Assembly (NCBI GenBank): GCA_044221335.1
Contig: JBGAPI010000039.1
Coordinates: 1 to 48,984 of the forward strand
Direction of reading: 5' to 3'
Source of the DNA: JBGAPI01 sp044221335
Lineage (GTDB): Bacteria; Pseudomonadota; Gammaproteobacteria; Xanthomonadales; Ahniellaceae
DNA: 48,984 bases
In this document: one piece after another, positions 8,724 to 17,735 of the stretch
How positions within the stretch are numbered: position 1 is the first letter of the stretch
Layout: every line of letters starts with the position of its first letter
Translations under genes and position numbers: made by a program
The notes under the pieces: model-generated
Told to the model about the DNA's origin: nothing
Database searches by the model: none
Seen by the model: the letters and a program-made list of their open reading frames with translations, nothing else

Positions 8724-11700
8724 ATGGAATCGTTTCGCATCCACCCGGTTGTCGGTATCGCGCGCGTCGGAAATAGCCAGGAGTATCTGATCGCGCCGGA
8801 GACCATGGCGGGGGACGGCGTCGGGGGCAATACGCCCAGTGGTGGGCTGCCGATCCGCGCGGGAACCGAGAGCGATGTCGCGACCAGCAAGGACGTGCGC
8901 GACGCCAATGGGGCCCTGAAGCGGCAGGCGGCGCGCTTTCGGATCTTCTGGTATGCCGAAGAGAAGGCGGGCACGTGGCCCCGGGGGGATGGTACCGAGG
9001 TGACCATCGGCGCCAAGATCGGCGGGCGGACGGTCAAGGACATCGTCTGGAGCGTGCATCTGGCCAACAAGAAGGCCAATTGCTTCGTGCTCACCGAAAG
9101 CGGGCGCCAGGGCATCGCGAGCTACGAGGACGGGCACCTGCCGCCGATGCGCAACGTCAGCATCGATCAGCCCAAGGCTCCGCAGCCGCCGGAGTCCGAA
9201 CGTATTGCCTTGATGAATGAGCCCGGGCGGGTGTCGAAGCTCACCATCGATCCGGGCCCGCGCGTGATATCGGGCGCGAACACGGCGCCGATTGCGTTCG
9301 ACCGGGCCACGCTCGCCCGGTATTTCGACTCAGCGACCGGCGCGGTCGTTCCGCTGCCGAACTATCCCAAGTCATTCCCGGCGGATTCGTTCAAGCGACT
9401 GGATGAGCCATCTGGACCCATCGACACCCTCGGCGAAGTGCTCACCGACGGCAAGGGCCGGCTCCTGGTGCTCGGGGGCTATGGCAAGGCCGTGGGGTGG
9501 CCCATCAAGGGCTCGGCGCCGCAACTCGATGACGACGTCAACAACGACCAGTGGTTCGATGACAGTGGCGACGGCCCGGTCAACGCGGAGATCGTGTTCG
9601 ACGATGGCTCCCGTGTCAGCGCACAGGGTGCATGGGTCACCGCGACCGACCCGTCGTTCGCTCCCCAGATTCTCAACGTCGTATCCCTCTGGGACGACAT
9701 CTACGACAGCTGGGTCCGCAACCTGGGCCTGGCGCCGGACATCTTCGATGCGGCCAAGGGCGGCTACCAGAAATCCTACAAGCCCAGTTTCGACGATCAA
9801 CTGAAGCCCATCTTCAGCAGCGCGGCGCTCCAGCAGTGGGTAGTGAACCTGAGCGAGCGCGCGATTTCCGCGCACGCCTCGCTGTCCGGGATCAGCGCCG
9901 TGGATGATCCGGCCACGACGCCCCTCGCGGGCATCAAGGCCATTTTCCGCAGCCCCTACGATCCCGCGCAGCAGAACAACATCGCGCTGATGCCGGCGCA
10001 CCTGGGAGATGCCGGCGAGCCCTTCCTGACGCTGCGCAAGACGCAATACTTCTTCCTGGAGCGCTGGAACGAAGGCAAGGGAAACTACGTTGCGGGCTCC
10101 GGGCCCGCCCTGGGGCCGGGTGAATTCCTGGACAAGGCGACCTTCGTCAATTGCCTGGGCGGCCGCTTCAGTCCAGGCATCGACCTCACCTTCGTGATGC
10201 GGGAATCGGCGATCTATCAGCAGCCATGGTCCGACACCGGGCCGTTTCGCGTGCGCAGCAAGTCGCTTGCGTACTCGAGTGCCAACACGCCGTCGCGCCC
10301 CTTGCTCACGGCCGGCTATGTTCCGCGCCATGTCGAAGCCGACGGCCTCGAGCCTGGCGACCTCGGCAAGTTCATGGCCTTGCCCTGGCACACCGACTAC
10401 AACAGCTGTGCCACGCACCCGCCGTCACCGAATCCGCCAGGAAACAGAACGCTGTTCTGGTCCTGGCCCGCGCAGCGGCCGGTCGCGGTCTACAGCGAGG
10501 CGGACGTGCGTTGGGGTTCGGATGATCCGCCCGATGCACTGCCCACCAATGACACGCCGACCACGCCGACGTGGAACGAAGGATGGCAACTCGGCGCGCA
10601 GCGCTGGTCGGTGCGCGGGCCCGGGACCGACTCTCCGGACGCCGAAAACTGGGGGCGCTACCAGAATCGGCTCGACATCCTCGGCAACTGGAACAAGATC
10701 GGGGTGATCCTGCAGGCGACCCAGGTGGAGCCGCCTGCGGGCAAGCAACGCAAGAGTGGCAAGGGCAAGTCCGCGCCGCCGGCGATGCCCGCGAATTGGT
10801 ATCTCGAGGTGAAGAGCCAGCTGGTCGATACCGGGCGCACGCCGGTGGTGCCGTTCCCGAACTACGGCAACCAGATGGACGACAACCCGGCCACCGGTCT
10901 CGATCCGCGCGAGCTGTTCTACAAGCTGCTCAACGTCGAGGAATTCCCGGCCATCCGCGCGGATGCACGCGCCTATGTCGATGCGTGGCTGGCCTGGTCG
11001 CAGGCCTTCTCGCTCGACCCGAAGTCGCCGGAAGATCGCCGCTACTTCAAGTACACGGAGCAGGCGTTCCAGGATCGCCTCGAGGAGATCTACCAGCAAC
11101 TGGTCGACGAGGCGGCGGATTTCGACCCCGCGGCCAGCGGGCAATTCACCACCTACGATCAGATGTGCACGTACACGATCCAGTGGGCGCCGTTCAACCT
11201 GATCGACGGTGCCTGGCTGCGCAACGTGGGCAATACCGGCCCGATGGATGACGTGCAGTCGCTGATCTACTCGGTGTCCATGGACGAGCGCGGCGACGGT
11301 GTGGTGTCCATGAACCACTGCAACATCTACCGCGATCTCTGCCATTCGATCGGCTACTACCCGCAGCCCATCGAATCGCGCGAGTTCGCCTACGATCCGA
11401 GGTTCCTCGACAGCGCGTTCACGGTGCCCGCGTTCCAGCTGGCCATCTCAGAGTTCACCGAGAGCTACTACCCGGAAATCCTCGGGATGACCCTGATGCT
11501 CGAGTGGGAGGTCGTGCAGCTCAAGCAGACCCGCGACTCGATGATCTACACCGGGCTCGATCCGCACTTCTACGTGATGCACATCGGGATCGACAACGCG
11601 GTGAACGGTCACGGCCAGCGGGCGCGCGACGCGATCATGCTGTACCTGCAGAACATGCGCGTCGCGGGTGGCGACGTCGCGGTGCAGGCCGCCTGGCGGC

Positions 11701-12521
11701 GCATCTGGAACGGCTACGTCGCGTTCTCGACGATCGGCACCTTCGGCAACGACCTGCTGAACCTGATCGCGGCTCCGGTGGACCTCCGCGCCCAGATGAT
11801 CGCCATGATCGAAGGCAAGGCCAATTTCGGCAGCCGCAATCACCAGAATCACATGGTGGGACCGAGCCGCATCGACGAGTGGTTCTCGAATCCGCCGATG
11901 TTCCTGGACGCGCTGGCCGAGCACGGCTACATCATTCCGGGCGATTGGAACAACAGCCGCATGCTGCAGCTGATGAGTTTCGAGACCGGGCCGATGTTCC
12001 GGGTGTTCACCGATGACGAAATTCAGCTGTGGGCCGATTACACGAACTCCCTGGGACAGCCGAAGCCCGAACCCTCGCCGCCGCCCTCGCCGGCGCGGGC
12101 CATGGCGGCGGTGATCGATCAGCTTCGACCGGTGCAGAGAGGCGTGGCCGGCCACGTGCAGAACTTCATGGCCGACGAGAACGGCTTGGTCCACACGATC
12201 GACTGGTGGTTCACCCAGCCCACCCATTCGATCATGCGGGCACTGGCGTCGCCGATGAATCAGCTGATCAAGCCGGGTGATCCGGCGAACAGCCGATTCC
12301 TGATGCAGCTCATCGCGCCGACGGGGCCGATGGGAGCAGCCTTCGGGCAACCCGCCAAGGCACCGGGCTCGGGCTCATGCCGCGACGTGGTGCACGCGTG
12401 GATTCTGGCCGGCTGCCCGATGATCAGCGACAAGCCCTTCACGTTGCGCTTGGGGACGCCGCGCGACAAGCGCGCGCGCCACCCGACCGGGAAAGTGCTC
12501 GGAATGGGAAATGTGCATTGA
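8724..12521 (+). CDS. LodA/GoxA-type CTQ-dependent amino-acid oxidase with C-terminal diiron-oxidase-like domain
   Basis: The N-terminus (FRIHPVVGIARVGNS) is the signature of LodA/GoxA quinoprotein oxidases, which oxidise lysine or glycine and release hydrogen peroxide and ammonia. Their cofactor, cysteine tryptophylquinone, is built from a Cys and a Trp of the protein; the matching residues here are C477 in VNCLGGRFSPG and W555 in LPWHTDYNSC. At 1265 residues it is much longer than the ~700 of LodA. The extra part (about 730-1010) has the pattern of heme-oxygenase-like iron-containing redox enzymes: H865 in MNHCNIY, E927 in LMLEWEV, then H953-x3-D957 and H963. No signal peptide is seen. The start at 8724 follows GGAGGA at 8711-8716. 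The partner flavoprotein gene overlaps its end. The oxidase call is strong; the metal-domain call is an inference from motif spacing. The substrate is unknown. Confidence 0.85.
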   Translation: MESFRIHPVVGIARVGNSQEYLIAPETMAGDGVGGNTPSGGLPIRAGTESDVATSKDVRDANGALKRQAARFRIFWYAEEKAGTWPRGDGTEVTIGAKIGGRTVKDIVWSVHLANKKANCFVLTESGRQGIASYEDGHLPPMRNVSIDQPKAPQPPESERIALMNEPGRVSKLTIDPGPRVISGANTAPIAFDRATLARYFDSATGAVVPLPNYPKSFPADSFKRLDEPSGPIDTLGEVLTDGKGRLLVLGGYGKAVGWPIKGSAPQLDDDVNNDQWFDDSGDGPVNAEIVFDDGSRVSAQGAWVTATDPSFAPQILNVVSLWDDIYDSWVRNLGLAPDIFDAAKGGYQKSYKPSFDDQLKPIFSSAALQQWVVNLSERAISAHASLSGISAVDDPATTPLAGIKAIFRSPYDPAQQNNIALMPAHLGDAGEPFLTLRKTQYFFLERWNEGKGNYVAGSGPALGPGEFLDKATFVNCLGGRFSPGIDLTFVMRESAIYQQPWSDTGPFRVRSKSLAYSSANTPSRPLLTAGYVPRHVEADGLEPGDLGKFMALPWHTDYNSCATHPPSPNPPGNRTLFWSWPAQRPVAVYSEADVRWGSDDPPDALPTNDTPTTPTWNEGWQLGAQRWSVRGPGTDSPDAENWGRYQNRLDILGNWNKIGVILQATQVEPPAGKQRKSGKGKSAPPAMPANWYLEVKSQLVDTGRTPVVPFPNYGNQMDDNPATGLDPRELFYKLLNVEEFPAIRADARAYVDAWLAWSQAFSLDPKSPEDRRYFKYTEQAFQDRLEEIYQQLVDEAADFDPAASGQFTTYDQMCTYTIQWAPFNLIDGAWLRNVGNTGPMDDVQSLIYSVSMDERGDGVVSMNHCNIYRDLCHSIGYYPQPIESREFAYDPRFLDSAFTVPAFQLAISEFTESYYPEILGMTLMLEWEVVQLKQTRDSMIYTGLDPHFYVMHIGIDNAVNGHGQRARDAIMLYLQNMRVAGGDVAVQAAWRRIWNGYVAFSTIGTFGNDLLNLIAAPVDLRAQMIAMIEGKANFGSRNHQNHMVGPSRIDEWFSNPPMFLDALAEHGYIIPGDWNNSRMLQLMSFETGPMFRVFTDDEIQLWADYTNSLGQPKPEPSPPPSPARAMAAVIDQLRPVQRGVAGHVQNFMADENGLVHTIDWWFTQPTHSIMRALASPMNQLIKPGDPANSRFLMQLIAPTGPMGAAFGQPAKAPGSGSCRDVVHAWILAGCPMISDKPFTLRLGTPRDKRARHPTGKVLGMGNVH

Positions 12522-13582
12522 GCCCATCGAGGCCCGTGCTGGTTCTCGGCGCAGGTCCGGCAGGTGCCGCCTGCGCCCTGGCATTGGCACGTGCCGGGGT
12601 GCCGAACGTGTGCGTGGCGGAGGGCAGGCAAGCGCGTGCACAGGGAATGGTCGCCGTCGGAGAATCCATTCCGCCCGACACGCGCTCGCTGCTCGCGCAG
12701 CTCGGGATCTGGGATGAATTCCTGGGCGAGCAGCACGAGCGCTGTCTGGGGAGCTGTTCGGCCTGGGGCAGCGACGTGCTGGGGCACAACGACTTCCTGC
12801 TCAACCCGCAGGGGCCTGGCTGGCACCTGGACCGGCGCCGATTCGATGCGTTCCTGCGCCGGTGCGCACATGCCGCCGGCGTGCGATTCAACGATCCATC
12901 GGTATCGGCGGAGAACGCGGCGTTCGTCGTCGATGCCACCGGCCGCTCCTCGGCGTATGCGCGTCGATGCGGTGCACGCCAGCTCCCGCTGGACAAACTG
13001 ACCTTCGTCTACGGCTTCTTCGACACGACTCACGCCTCAACACGATCGAAGCTGACCCTGCTGGAAGCGGCCCGCGACGGCTGGTGGTATGCCGCCGCAT
13101 TGCCGGGCGAACGCCTGGCCGTGGCGTTCGCCGGTGATGCCGAACACGTGCGCACCGCCGAACTCACGCGGGACGGCACGTGGCTGCGCGAGGCGCTGAG
13201 TACCCGCCATCTTGCCGCGCGCCTGGAGGGGTGCCGATTTCTCGCTGCGAGCCTGGTCTCGCGCGTGGCTGCAAGCTTCGTCCTGGATCAGGTTGCGGGC
13301 CCGCGCTGGCTGGCGATCGGCGACGCGGCCATGTGTTTCGACCCGCTGGCAGCGCAGGGCATCTACAAGGCCCTCGCGGACGGAATCGAAGCCGCCGCCT
13401 GCATCGCATCCGCACTGGAAACGTCACGCGACCTCGACCCGCACTTTGAAATCAGCGCCAAGTCCCGCTTCAACGAATACCTGGCCAATCGAAACTACTT
13501 CTACGGTCTGGAACGGCGTTGGCCAGGATCACAGTTCTGGCAGCGCCGGCAAGCCAGACGCGAACTCGCCGAAGCCTCCTGA
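12518..13582 (+). CDS. LodB-type FAD-dependent CTQ-maturation flavoprotein
   Basis: LodB/GoxB-type flavoproteins are needed to make the CTQ cofactor of the partner oxidase. This 354-residue protein has the dinucleotide fold VLVLGAGPAG (GAGPAG at residues 11-16) at its very N-terminus and the second FAD motif GDAAMCFDPL from G268. GESIPP near residue 50 and WHLDRRRFD near 110 are also typical of the tryptophan-halogenase-like flavoprotein group. The best start is the TTG at 12518, which overlaps the oxidase stop by four bases and puts the Rossmann strand at residue 7. Upstream in-frame codons read only antisense-like sequence. The overlap means translational coupling and supports a dedicated enzyme-maturase pair. 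FAD-monooxygenase activity is inferred from the family. Confidence 0.85.
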   Translation: MSPSRPVLVLGAGPAGAACALALARAGVPNVCVAEGRQARAQGMVAVGESIPPDTRSLLAQLGIWDEFLGEQHERCLGSCSAWGSDVLGHNDFLLNPQGPGWHLDRRRFDAFLRRCAHAAGVRFNDPSVSAENAAFVVDATGRSSAYARRCGARQLPLDKLTFVYGFFDTTHASTRSKLTLLEAARDGWWYAAALPGERLAVAFAGDAEHVRTAELTRDGTWLREALSTRHLAARLEGCRFLAASLVSRVAASFVLDQVAGPRWLAIGDAAMCFDPLAAQGIYKALADGIEAAACIASALETSRDLDPHFEISAKSRFNEYLANRNYFYGLERRWPGSQFWQRRQARRELAEAS

Positions 13583-13598
13583 CGCACGAGGACTGACC

Positions 13599-14849
13599 AT
13601 GAACCATTCGAACGATCACCGTGTCGGCCAATGGCTGCCGAGGAACCAGCAGCACCTTGAACACTGGCTGTCCGCCTTGATCAACGAAGTGACGGTCCGG
13701 CCAAAACCGTTGCATCCGATCATCGAGGAATTCAAGGCGTTGATCGAGGGCGACGCCGAGATCTACATGTTGTTCCATCAGATGTTCGACCAGGTGCCGC
13801 ACAAGCCCCCCTACAACAGGGACCCGACCGGTCAGCCGCAGGTTCGCGACTATCGCGTGATGCTGCAGCTGTTCAACGCGATCATGACCAAGGCGCCGGA
13901 ATACAACGACACCGATCTGGTGGGCTTCCCCATCAACGCGATTCTCGATTGGCCGATGGGCACGGGCGGCGGCTTCACCGCGTTTCTCAACGCGCGGGTC
14001 AACCGCCAGTTCCGCGCCATGCTCGACGAGTGGGCGCGCTATCTGGGTTCGGCAGACTCCCGTGCCGTATTGAACACCGATCCGAAAACGGGCTGGTTCG
14101 GCGCTTCGGCGAAGGCCAAAATGCCGAACTTCGACGTCGAATTCCAGTGTGATCCGGCCGCGCCGTACCATGGATTTTCATCCTGGGACGACTTCTTCAC
14201 GCGGCAGTTTCGGCCCGGCGTGCGTCCCGTCGCGTCCCCCCAGGACGACAACGTCATCGTGAATGCCTGCGAGTCCGCGCCGTACCGCATCGCGAAAAAC
14301 GTGCAGGGCAGGGAACGATTCTGGATCAAGTCACAACCGTACTCGCTGTTGCACATGCTGGCCGACGATGCACTTGCCCCGCAATTCGTCGGCGGCACGG
14401 TGTATCAGGCGTTCCTCAGCGCATTGAGTTACCACCGTTGGCACAGCCCGGTCAGCGGCCGCATCGTCAAGGCCTACGTGCGCCCCGGAACCTACTACTC
14501 CGAGACCCTGGCCGAAGGCTTCGATCCCGCCGGCCCGAATGACTCCCAGGGCTACATCACGGCCGTGGCCACCCGCGCCATGATCTTCATCGAAGCCGAC
14601 AACCCCGCGATCGGCCTGATGTGCTTCATGCCGGTCGGCATGGCCGAGGTGTCCACCTGCGACATTCGCGTCTATGAGGGCCAGCACGTGAAGAAGGGCG
14701 ATCAACTGGGAATGTTCCACTTCGGCGGTTCCACCCATTGCCTGATCTTCCGGCCCGGTGTGGAGCTGACCTTCGATCTCCATGGCCAGGTGCCCGGACT
14801 CAATTCCAACAACATCAAGGTGAACGAGAGGATCGCTACGGTGGTCTAG
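13599..14849 (+). CDS. Pyruvoyl-dependent phosphatidylserine/amino-acid decarboxylase family protein
   Basis: This 416-residue protein belongs to the phosphatidylserine decarboxylase superfamily, self-cleaving enzymes with a pyruvoyl group. The C-terminal half has the family signatures YHRWHSPVSG (near residue 280) and FHFGGST, where cleavage before S378 would produce the pyruvoyl end. The first ~190 residues (LHPIIEEFKALIEG, GFPINAILDWPMGT) resemble the extra N-terminal domain of the tryptophan decarboxylase PsiD type rather than membrane-bound Psd, and no membrane segment is seen. It starts at the ATG at 13599, after GAGGA and 16 nt behind the flavoprotein, so it belongs to the same operon. 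Decarboxylation of a free amino acid is therefore more likely than phospholipid synthesis. The substrate is unknown. Confidence 0.8.
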   Translation: MNHSNDHRVGQWLPRNQQHLEHWLSALINEVTVRPKPLHPIIEEFKALIEGDAEIYMLFHQMFDQVPHKPPYNRDPTGQPQVRDYRVMLQLFNAIMTKAPEYNDTDLVGFPINAILDWPMGTGGGFTAFLNARVNRQFRAMLDEWARYLGSADSRAVLNTDPKTGWFGASAKAKMPNFDVEFQCDPAAPYHGFSSWDDFFTRQFRPGVRPVASPQDDNVIVNACESAPYRIAKNVQGRERFWIKSQPYSLLHMLADDALAPQFVGGTVYQAFLSALSYHRWHSPVSGRIVKAYVRPGTYYSETLAEGFDPAGPNDSQGYITAVATRAMIFIEADNPAIGLMCFMPVGMAEVSTCDIRVYEGQHVKKGDQLGMFHFGGSTHCLIFRPGVELTFDLHGQVPGLNSNNIKVNERIATVV

Positions 14850-14974
14850 ATCGTCATTGCCGGGCTACCGGAATTTTCCGCTCGGGAGCGATTCCGAACC
14901 GGGGTCAGCCCCATTGCCGCGCTCGCCCAGCCACCGCGCGGCACCGGGGCCGGAGGCAGGACGGGCGAGCACGA

Positions 14975-17662
14975 CTAGCCGGCGAGCACCACCGGTCCGT
15001 CCACGTAGGCAACGCAGGTCAGCACCGCCCCAGCCTCCGCCTCGGCCGGATCCAGCGCCGCGGTGCTGCCCATGGTCACCTTGCCGGACTTCACGACCCG
15101 CTTGCACTCGCCGCAGTCGCCCGTGCGGCAGGCGTTGGGGATCGTGATGCCGGCCGATTCCGCCGCTTCCAGGATGGACTGCAGGCTGTCGCAGGGAAAC
15201 GGCTTGCGGGACCCGGGCATGCGGATCGTGCCGCCGGCGGTGACGACCGCGTGGCCGGCGCCGAAGCTCTCCTCGCGGTAGCGCCGCATCGGAAATCCCG
15301 CCGCTTCCATCAGGCTGCGGGTCCGCTGCATGAAGCCTTCGGGGCCGCAGGCGAAGACGCCGCGTTCGGCGAGGTCCGGAGCGATCCGGCGCAGCTGCGC
15401 GCGGTCGATGTGGCCGCGTGCGCCTTTCCAGCGCGAAGAGCCCGGCGGGCGGGTGAGAGCCAGATGGACGGCAATGCCCGGATGCGACCTCGCCAGTTCC
15501 CGCAGTTCGTCGGCCGCGATCAGGTCCTCCGGCGTCCGTGCGCAGTGGTAGAAGACCACGTCGGTGTCGAGTTCGCGCGCCGCGACCCAGCGCGTCATCG
15601 CAAGCATCGGCGTGATGCCGCTGCCGGCCGACAGGAACAGCAGTTTGCGACGCGGGTTCGGGGCGCAGGTGAAGCGCCCGTAGGCGCCGCGCATGGTCAG
15701 CTCGCTGCCGACGGCGATGGTGTCGCACAGCCAGTTCGATACGGCGCCTCCGGCCACGCGCTTGACCATGATCTCGAAGGACTCGCGCTCGGTCGGCGAC
15801 GACGACATCGAGTACGAGCGCTGATAGCGCCGGCCATCGATCACCGCGGTGAGGCTGACGTACTGGCCGGGCTGGAAATCGAGCGCGGGGCCGCCGGCGA
15901 CGACGAAGCGCAGGGCGACGACGTCGCGCGCAATCCCGGTGGCAGCGACGCAGCGCGCGACGAACTCGCGGGGCGCGGCCACCGGCGGCGCCAGCATCGC
16001 TTCTGGCTGAGCTCGCCGCGTTGCGAGCATGGGGAGTTTTGACAGGAACGTCGTCACTGCACTGCGCGGGGCGATCAGCGGCGGCAGGACGCGCAGCGCT
16101 GCGGCGCCGAGCGCCTGGCTGGCGGTCATCATGCCGCTCATCAGCGCCGAAGCGACGCCGCAGAACAGGATGTCCTGCCCGGTCAGGTACAGGCCCGGGA
16201 TCGCGGTCTTCGGGGCGATCCAGTCCTGCGCGAAGCGTTCGACGGTGTGATCGAGCCCGTAGAGCGCACCACCGGCGTAGTTGCTGAAGTGCTCGGTCGA
16301 CAAGGGCGTCGACAGTTCCCAGGTCTCGACCTTGCCCCGCACCTGCGGCACCTGCCGATACACCGTGTCGAGCAGTCGCTCGGCGAGTTCCTGCTTGTAG
16401 TCGGCATAGTCCTCGCCACGATCGTTCCAGGGCCGGCGCGCCCAGCGCTCGAACCAGCGATAGGGCGCGGGGGCGATGACGTCGATCGTCGAGCGTCCGG
16501 GGTAGTGAGTGTTCCAGTCCGGGTCCTTGGCGGAGGGGAAGGACACGTAGCTGAGCGGAAAGTCCATCGTGCGTCGACGCAGGAACTTCGCCATCTCGGC
16601 GTCGTGGTCGTAGCCGCGGTAGATCCAGAGGTTCGCCTGTTCCAGGCCCAGTGCTTCGCGGTCGCCCCGAACGCCGAGGTACAGGCCGAGATGACCGATC
16701 GCGGGACGCAGCGCCGCCAGCTTCTCCGCGATCGCGTGCTGTTCACCGACCTCGCGTGGCAGCAGTCGCGACCAGGTGTTGACGACACCGGTCGCACTGA
16801 TGACCTGCGAGGCGAGGATCTCGTCGCCGTTGTCCATCCGGACGCCGATCGCCCGCCCGTTCCGGAGCTGGATCGAGTCGACCGGTGCCTGCGTGCGAAC
16901 ACTGCCGCCAAGGTCTTCGATGGTCGCCACGACGTGGCGCGCGATCTGCGAGGCGCCGCCGATCGGAAAGCTGGCGCCGTCGAGGTAGTGCTGCGCGACC
17001 ACCGCGTGCATGCCGAACGCGGACTGCGCCGGCGGTACGCCATAGTCGCCCCATTGTCCGCACAGCACGCTCGCAAGGCGCGGGTCGTCGATGAACTCCG
17101 CCAGCACGTCGCGCGTCGTGCGATCGAAGTAGGGCGCGACCGCCGATCGCGTCGCGCGTCCGGCGAGCGGTTGCAGGACGCTCGGCAACCAACGCTTGCC
17201 GAAATGCGCCGCCACGGCGGTCGACGCCGCCCGGATCAGCGCGAGATAGCGATCCAGTTGAGCGGCAGCATCGGGGAAGTAGGACAGCATGCGCTCGCGG
17301 AACGCGCGCGCGCCGGCGACGTAGTCGTAGCAGTCATCACCGATGAGGATGCGGTCGTAGACCGGGTCCATCTTCGCCCAGCCGAGGCGGCCGTCGGTGA
17401 TGAAGTCGAACACCCGGCGGATCGGCGAATGCGGCTTGTGGACGTCGCCGAGGTAGTGCACGCCGACATCCCATTCGTAGCCGCGGCGCTTGAACGAGTG
17501 GGTGAAACCGCCGGCGGTGTAGTGCTGCTCGAGCACGAGGACCCGGCGTCCGGCCTTCGCCATCAGCGCGGCGGTGGTGAGGCCGCCGAGACCGGAGCCG
17601 ATCACGATCGCGTCGTAGCGTGATGCGACTTCGCTGGAGGCGTAGGGTTTGCCGACGATCAT
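14975..17662 (-). CDS. Retinol-saturase/phytoene-desaturase-like oxidoreductase fused to ferredoxin reductase and [2Fe-2S] ferredoxin
   Basis: This 895-residue protein joins two enzymes. Residues 16-515 form a CrtI/RetSat-type flavoprotein: FAD fold YDAIVIGSGLGG (22-27 glycines), EQHYTAGGFTHSF, and a C-terminal LTGQDILFCGVAS FAD segment. Residues about 555-790 form a ferredoxin-NAD(P)H reductase unit with RSYSMSS (flavin), GSGITPM and CGPEGFM (nicotinamide). The last 90 residues are a plant-type ferredoxin with C845-x4-C850-x2-C853-x29-C883. The fusion could saturate a polyene or similar C=C bond with electrons from NAD(P)H without separate redox partners. It is divergent from the MarR gene and shares its operator region. 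No good ribosome site precedes the ATG at 17662, but no internal ATG gives a better fold. The substrate is unknown. Confidence 0.85.
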   Translation of the reverse strand: MIVGKPYASSEVASRYDAIVIGSGLGGLTTAALMAKAGRRVLVLEQHYTAGGFTHSFKRRGYEWDVGVHYLGDVHKPHSPIRRVFDFITDGRLGWAKMDPVYDRILIGDDCYDYVAGARAFRERMLSYFPDAAAQLDRYLALIRAASTAVAAHFGKRWLPSVLQPLAGRATRSAVAPYFDRTTRDVLAEFIDDPRLASVLCGQWGDYGVPPAQSAFGMHAVVAQHYLDGASFPIGGASQIARHVVATIEDLGGSVRTQAPVDSIQLRNGRAIGVRMDNGDEILASQVISATGVVNTWSRLLPREVGEQHAIAEKLAALRPAIGHLGLYLGVRGDREALGLEQANLWIYRGYDHDAEMAKFLRRRTMDFPLSYVSFPSAKDPDWNTHYPGRSTIDVIAPAPYRWFERWARRPWNDRGEDYADYKQELAERLLDTVYRQVPQVRGKVETWELSTPLSTEHFSNYAGGALYGLDHTVERFAQDWIAPKTAIPGLYLTGQDILFCGVASALMSGMMTASQALGAAALRVLPPLIAPRSAVTTFLSKLPMLATRRAQPEAMLAPPVAAPREFVARCVAATGIARDVVALRFVVAGGPALDFQPGQYVSLTAVIDGRRYQRSYSMSSSPTERESFEIMVKRVAGGAVSNWLCDTIAVGSELTMRGAYGRFTCAPNPRRKLLFLSAGSGITPMLAMTRWVAARELDTDVVFYHCARTPEDLIAADELRELARSHPGIAVHLALTRPPGSSRWKGARGHIDRAQLRRIAPDLAERGVFACGPEGFMQRTRSLMEAAGFPMRRYREESFGAGHAVVTAGGTIRMPGSRKPFPCDSLQSILEAAESAGITIPNACRTGDCGECKRVVKSGKVTMGSTAALDPAEAEAGAVLTCVAYVDGPVVLAG

Positions 17663-17681
17663 CGGGAGGCCTGATCTAGTA

Positions 17682-17716
17682 GTTCAAGATTGAACGAGTA
17701 TGGTTCAGTCGTGAAC
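17682..17716. promoter_or_regulatory. Double palindromic operator, probably for the MarR regulator
   Basis: Two perfect 14-nt inverted repeats lie between the divergent genes: GTTCAAGATTGAAC at 17682-17695 and GTTCAGTCGTGAAC at 17703-17716. Both have GTTCA/TGAAC half-sites, and their centres are 21 bp apart, two helical turns. This is what a dimeric winged-helix regulator would bind. The MarR gene starts 19 bp downstream, so autoregulation and control of the divergent oxidoreductase are likely. Confidence 0.7.
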
Positions 17717-17735
17717 GATATGCAACAATCCTCCG

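Noticed and set aside
13599..14849. Assignment as the housekeeping phosphatidylserine decarboxylase Psd
   Set aside because: It has an extra N-terminal domain of the PsiD-like type, no membrane anchor, and is coupled to the CTQ-oxidase genes rather than to phospholipid genes.
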